This document shows positions 5,325 through 5,846 of a DNA stretch of 5,846 nt, piece by piece (the stretch's first letter is position 1; each line of letters starts with the position of its first letter). The DNA is from JBBKXP01 sp038251315. Lineage in GTDB: Bacteria > Pseudomonadota > Alphaproteobacteria > Rhodobacterales > Rhodobacteraceae. Both the position numbers and the translations under genes were made by a program. Under the pieces are notes generated by a model. The model saw only the letters and a program-made list of their open reading frames with translations, did not search any database and had not been told where the DNA came from. The DNA is taken from NCBI GenBank assembly GCA_038251315.1, contig JBBSBK010000139.1:1-5846 (forward strand), given 5' to 3'.

Positions 5325-5707
5325 ACATTGGAGAAGTTTCCGAACGATCAGGCCTGCCCGCAAAGACGATCCGCTATTACGAGGATATCGGCCTCATCAA
5401 GCCGCTGCGTGACACCAACGGCTACCGCGCGTTTCGGGAAAATGAATTGCACAAGCTCGCCTTTCTCGGGCGCGCCCGCGCCCTTGGGTTCACCATCAAG
5501 GATTGCCGGGCCTTGCTTGCGCTCTGGGAAGACAAGAGTCGGGCGAGCGCCGATGTAAAAAACATCGCGCGCGTGCATCTGGCCGCCATCCACGCCAAGA
5601 TCGGTGACCTGCAGTCAATGCACGACACGCTCGCAGAGCTGGTCGAAGCCTGTGCGGGTGACGCGCGACCCGACTGTCCGATCCTGAAGGATCTGGCACC
5701 GCACTGA
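5321..5707 (+). CDS. cueR: CueR, Cu(I)-responsive MerR-family transcriptional activator
   Basis: 128-residue cytoplasmic regulator that binds one Cu(I) (also Ag(I) or Au(I)) and activates promoters with 19-bp spacers by distorting DNA. The ATG at 5321 has GGGAG 7 nt upstream; a longer frame upstream is only remnant ATPase sequence. The N-terminal winged helix-turn-helix is MNIGEVSERSGLPAKTIRYYE (residues 1-21, IRYYE being the MerR family signature), followed by GLIKP and GYR. The dimerisation helix spans about 75-108. The metal loop CAGDARPDC (C111, C119) has the two Cys with seven residues between them, as in CueR, and S76 in SADVK matches the Ser that marks sensors of +1 metals. All key residues are intact, in contrast to its decayed neighbours on both sides. 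It is probably cotranscribed from the promoter at 4919-4949. Targets likely include that promoter and the one at 1985-2015. Confidence 0.96.
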   Translation: MNIGEVSERSGLPAKTIRYYEDIGLIKPLRDTNGYRAFRENELHKLAFLGRARALGFTIKDCRALLALWEDKSRASADVKNIARVHLAAIHAKIGDLQSMHDTLAELVEACAGDARPDCPILKDLAPH

Positions 5708-5727
5708 TCACGCGCGCGTCTTTGGGA

Positions 5728-5846
5728 GCCTTTGACGAAATCGACATCCGCGTCGCCGGTGTAGGGCATCGGGTCGGCCATCGTCTTGCCCATCGCGGCG
5801 GCATAGTCCTGTACAGCCGGATTATCAGCCAGTTCGGGCGGGATCA
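5728..5846 (-). pseudogene. Truncated DUF305-type protein gene (5' part outside window)
   Basis: The minus-strand frame entering from the right edge reads NPAVQDYAAAMGKTM, then MPYTGDADVDFVKG, a near-consensus opening of DUF305 domains, ferritin-like helical proteins often encoded in copper loci (CopM-like). The consensus continues with M-I-P-H-H-Q-G, the metal-binding histidines. Here it breaks after VKG (base 5728) and runs on as SQRRARDQC, which is antisense of cueR, until a stop at 5422. The domain is therefore cut just before its functional motif. The junction lies 20 nt from the cueR stop, which suggests a deletion or recombination endpoint. The N-terminal part and its start lie beyond 5846, so expression and length are unknown. 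Confidence 0.75.

Noticed and set aside
5709..5720. Self-complementary CACGCGCGCGT region after the cueR stop as a terminator
   Set aside because: A simple CG-alternating palindrome with no loop and no U-tract; not a credible terminator.

Overview
The window looks like a copper-handling island from an alphaproteobacterium, most likely a member of the Rhodobacteraceae. This rests on the high G+C, the style of the cytochrome and multicopper oxidase proteins, and CueR-type promoters with a long 19-bp spacer. The taxon is inferred from sequence character only; no search was run. Apart from CueR, every intact gene product appears to be exported or membrane-anchored.

Left part (1-1912, minus strand) is a compact four-gene operon. 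In transcription order it holds a membrane-anchored class I cytochrome c, a small two-helix membrane protein (1-nt overlap), a cytochrome c'-like protein with an unusual insertion, and a second class I cytochrome c that runs off the left edge (1-nt gap). The intergenic region upstream has a clear CueR-like operator-promoter (1985-2015, minus strand), so this cytochrome operon is probably copper-inducible.

Middle part (2075-4672, minus strand) holds, in transcription order, a small His/Met/Cys-containing exported or membrane protein, a Tat-exported multicopper oxidase with a Met-rich insert (CopA/CueO-like), a perfect 14-bp hairpin, and a YkuD-type L,D-transpeptidase. About 250 nt upstream of this group (4673-4918) has no supportable gene and no convincing promoter.

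Right part (4919-5846) shows genome decay. A second CueR-like promoter (plus strand) precedes a short, frame-broken remnant of the C-terminus of a copper-exporting P1B-type ATPase. An intact CueR regulator follows, starting by ATGA overlap with the remnant's stop. Past cueR, on the minus strand, a DUF305-type protein is cut off just before its expected metal-binding His-His motif. The locus seems to have lost its Cu(I) efflux pump and part of a periplasmic copper-binding protein. It keeps the sensor, the oxidase and a copper-responsive set of cytochromes.

Working model (inference): CueR senses cytoplasmic Cu(I) and switches on the cytochrome operon. The multicopper oxidase converts periplasmic Cu(I) to Cu(II). 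The small His/Met/Cys proteins may bind copper, the cytochromes may provide redox capacity or handle respiratory damage, and the L,D-transpeptidase may repair or remodel peptidoglycan under copper stress.
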